Source: Longimicrobiales bacterium (GTDB lineage: Bacteria; Gemmatimonadota; Gemmatimonadetes; Longimicrobiales; RSA9). Taken from it: 37,939 nt of DNA. Location of the stretch: positions 1 to 37,939 of the forward strand of contig DASTYK010000075.1 in assembly GCA_035764935.1 (NCBI GenBank), read 5' to 3'. How positions within the stretch are numbered: position 1 is the stretch's first letter; every line of letters starts with the position of its first letter. Below the pieces are notes generated by a model that was not told the origin of the DNA, did no database searches, and was given only the letters and a program-made list of their open reading frames with translations. Positions 37,541 to 37,939 of the stretch are shown here, piece after piece. Both the position numbers and the translations under genes were made by a program.

Positions 37541-37939
37541 CTATCTGCGCTCCCCCCGCAGAGCGGCCACCCGCGCCTCGATCCACTTCGCCAGTCCCGG
37601 ATGCGGCAGCAGCGCCTCGCCCGTGTACACGACCGGCAGTCCCGCCAGGTCCGCAGGGAACTTCTCGCGGCTCACCGATCCAGTGGAGATCAGGGCCGGA
37701 ATGACAATGACGTCTCGGCCGGTGAGCTCGTGCTGCAGCTCGATGATCTCGCGAACGTGGCGCACAGCCTCGGCACGAACAGGCGCGGGCGCGTCGTCCC
37801 GGACCAGTCCGACCTTCACGTCACGAAAACCGGTGAGCGCCGCCACTGTATCTGCCACGGGCCGCAGATTCTGCATCCACATGGCGTTGTCTTCCGCACT
37901 GTTCGGCCCGTGGCCCAGGATGAACAGCGCACGTGAAGC
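37541..37939 (-). CDS. CbiX/SirB-like sirohydrochlorin chelatase-type protein (N-terminus beyond edge)
   Basis: The reading frame runs from the right edge (visible start ASRALFILGHGPNSAEDN) to a stop at 37541, about 132 codons. An ATG at 37882 is internal, since the conserved LGHG strand lies before it. The pattern fits the CbiX/SirB family, which inserts cobalt or iron into sirohydrochlorin or related tetrapyrroles: a ...ILGHG strand with the metal-site histidine, a VKVGLVRDD strand, VIVIPALISTG, and a final GEALLPHPGLAKWIEARV. The missing N-terminus is probably short. The metal and exact substrate cannot be told. The gene is 120 bases downstream of the kynA start on the same strand. Confidence 0.75.
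   Translation of the reverse strand, partial: ASRALFILGHGPNSAEDNAMWMQNLRPVADTVAALTGFRDVKVGLVRDDAPAPVRAEAVRHVREIIELQHELTGRDVIVIPALISTGSVSREKFPADLAGLPVVYTGEALLPHPGLAKWIEARVAALRGERR

Noticed and set aside
37541-37882. Complete short gene starting at the ATG at 37882
   Set aside because: The frame continues to the right edge and includes the conserved LGHG strand of the chelatase family, so the ATG is internal and the gene is partial.

Overview
The window comes from a high-GC bacterium with tightly packed genes. ATGA or GTGA stop/start overlaps link most operon members. Lipoproteins, secreted proteins, a Fur-type operator, a sigma-54-type promoter and the four-gene 'ligase-associated' DNA repair set all fit a Gram-negative soil or environmental lineage. 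Gemmatimonadota is a reasonable guess, but nothing in the sequence fixes the taxon.

Left part (1-7.55 kb): the 5' end of a possible membrane protein at the edge, then thymidine kinase (tdk). Next comes a co-directional three-gene operon: an Eco57I-type adenine DNA methyltransferase, a small protein that looks like a PLD-type domain without catalytic residues, and a SNF2/RapA-type helicase. I read this as a restriction or anti-phage system of reduced DISARM-like composition, and it is the strongest candidate for something undescribed. A tRNA-Asn gene with its own promoter and terminator closes the region.

7.6-15.5 kb: a two-gene minus-strand operon pairs a GltD-like NAD(P)H/FAD/Fe-S oxidoreductase with a single-chain pyruvate:ferredoxin oxidoreductase. 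A roughly 340-base leader with consecutive hairpins precedes two small exported proteins, a lipoprotein and a Cys-containing PPC-like protein. A membrane-anchored class III nucleotide cyclase converges on them.

15.6-25.5 kb: a Fur-box-controlled ferric iron ABC transporter (binding protein, fused permease, ATPase). Convergent to it is the DNA repair operon: MBL-fold exonuclease, ATP-dependent ligase, Lhr-like helicase and PdeM phosphoesterase. A GC-rich repeat tract separates ligase and helicase.

25.5-34.6 kb: one complete chemosensory operon on the minus strand (MCP, cheW, cheR, cheD, cheY, cheX-like, cheB, cheA), ending in a terminator. Directly upstream is an NtrC-type regulator. Between them lie a good -24/-12 sigma-54 promoter and three TGTCAGG sites, two of them palindromes. 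This suggests that the regulator switches on the whole pathway.

34.8-37.9 kb: two stand-alone receiver-domain proteins (one lacks the phospho-acceptor Asp; the other has a decayed copy of its 3' end next to it), PlsC acyltransferase, tryptophan 2,3-dioxygenase, and the 3' part of a CbiX/SirB-like chelatase running off the right edge.
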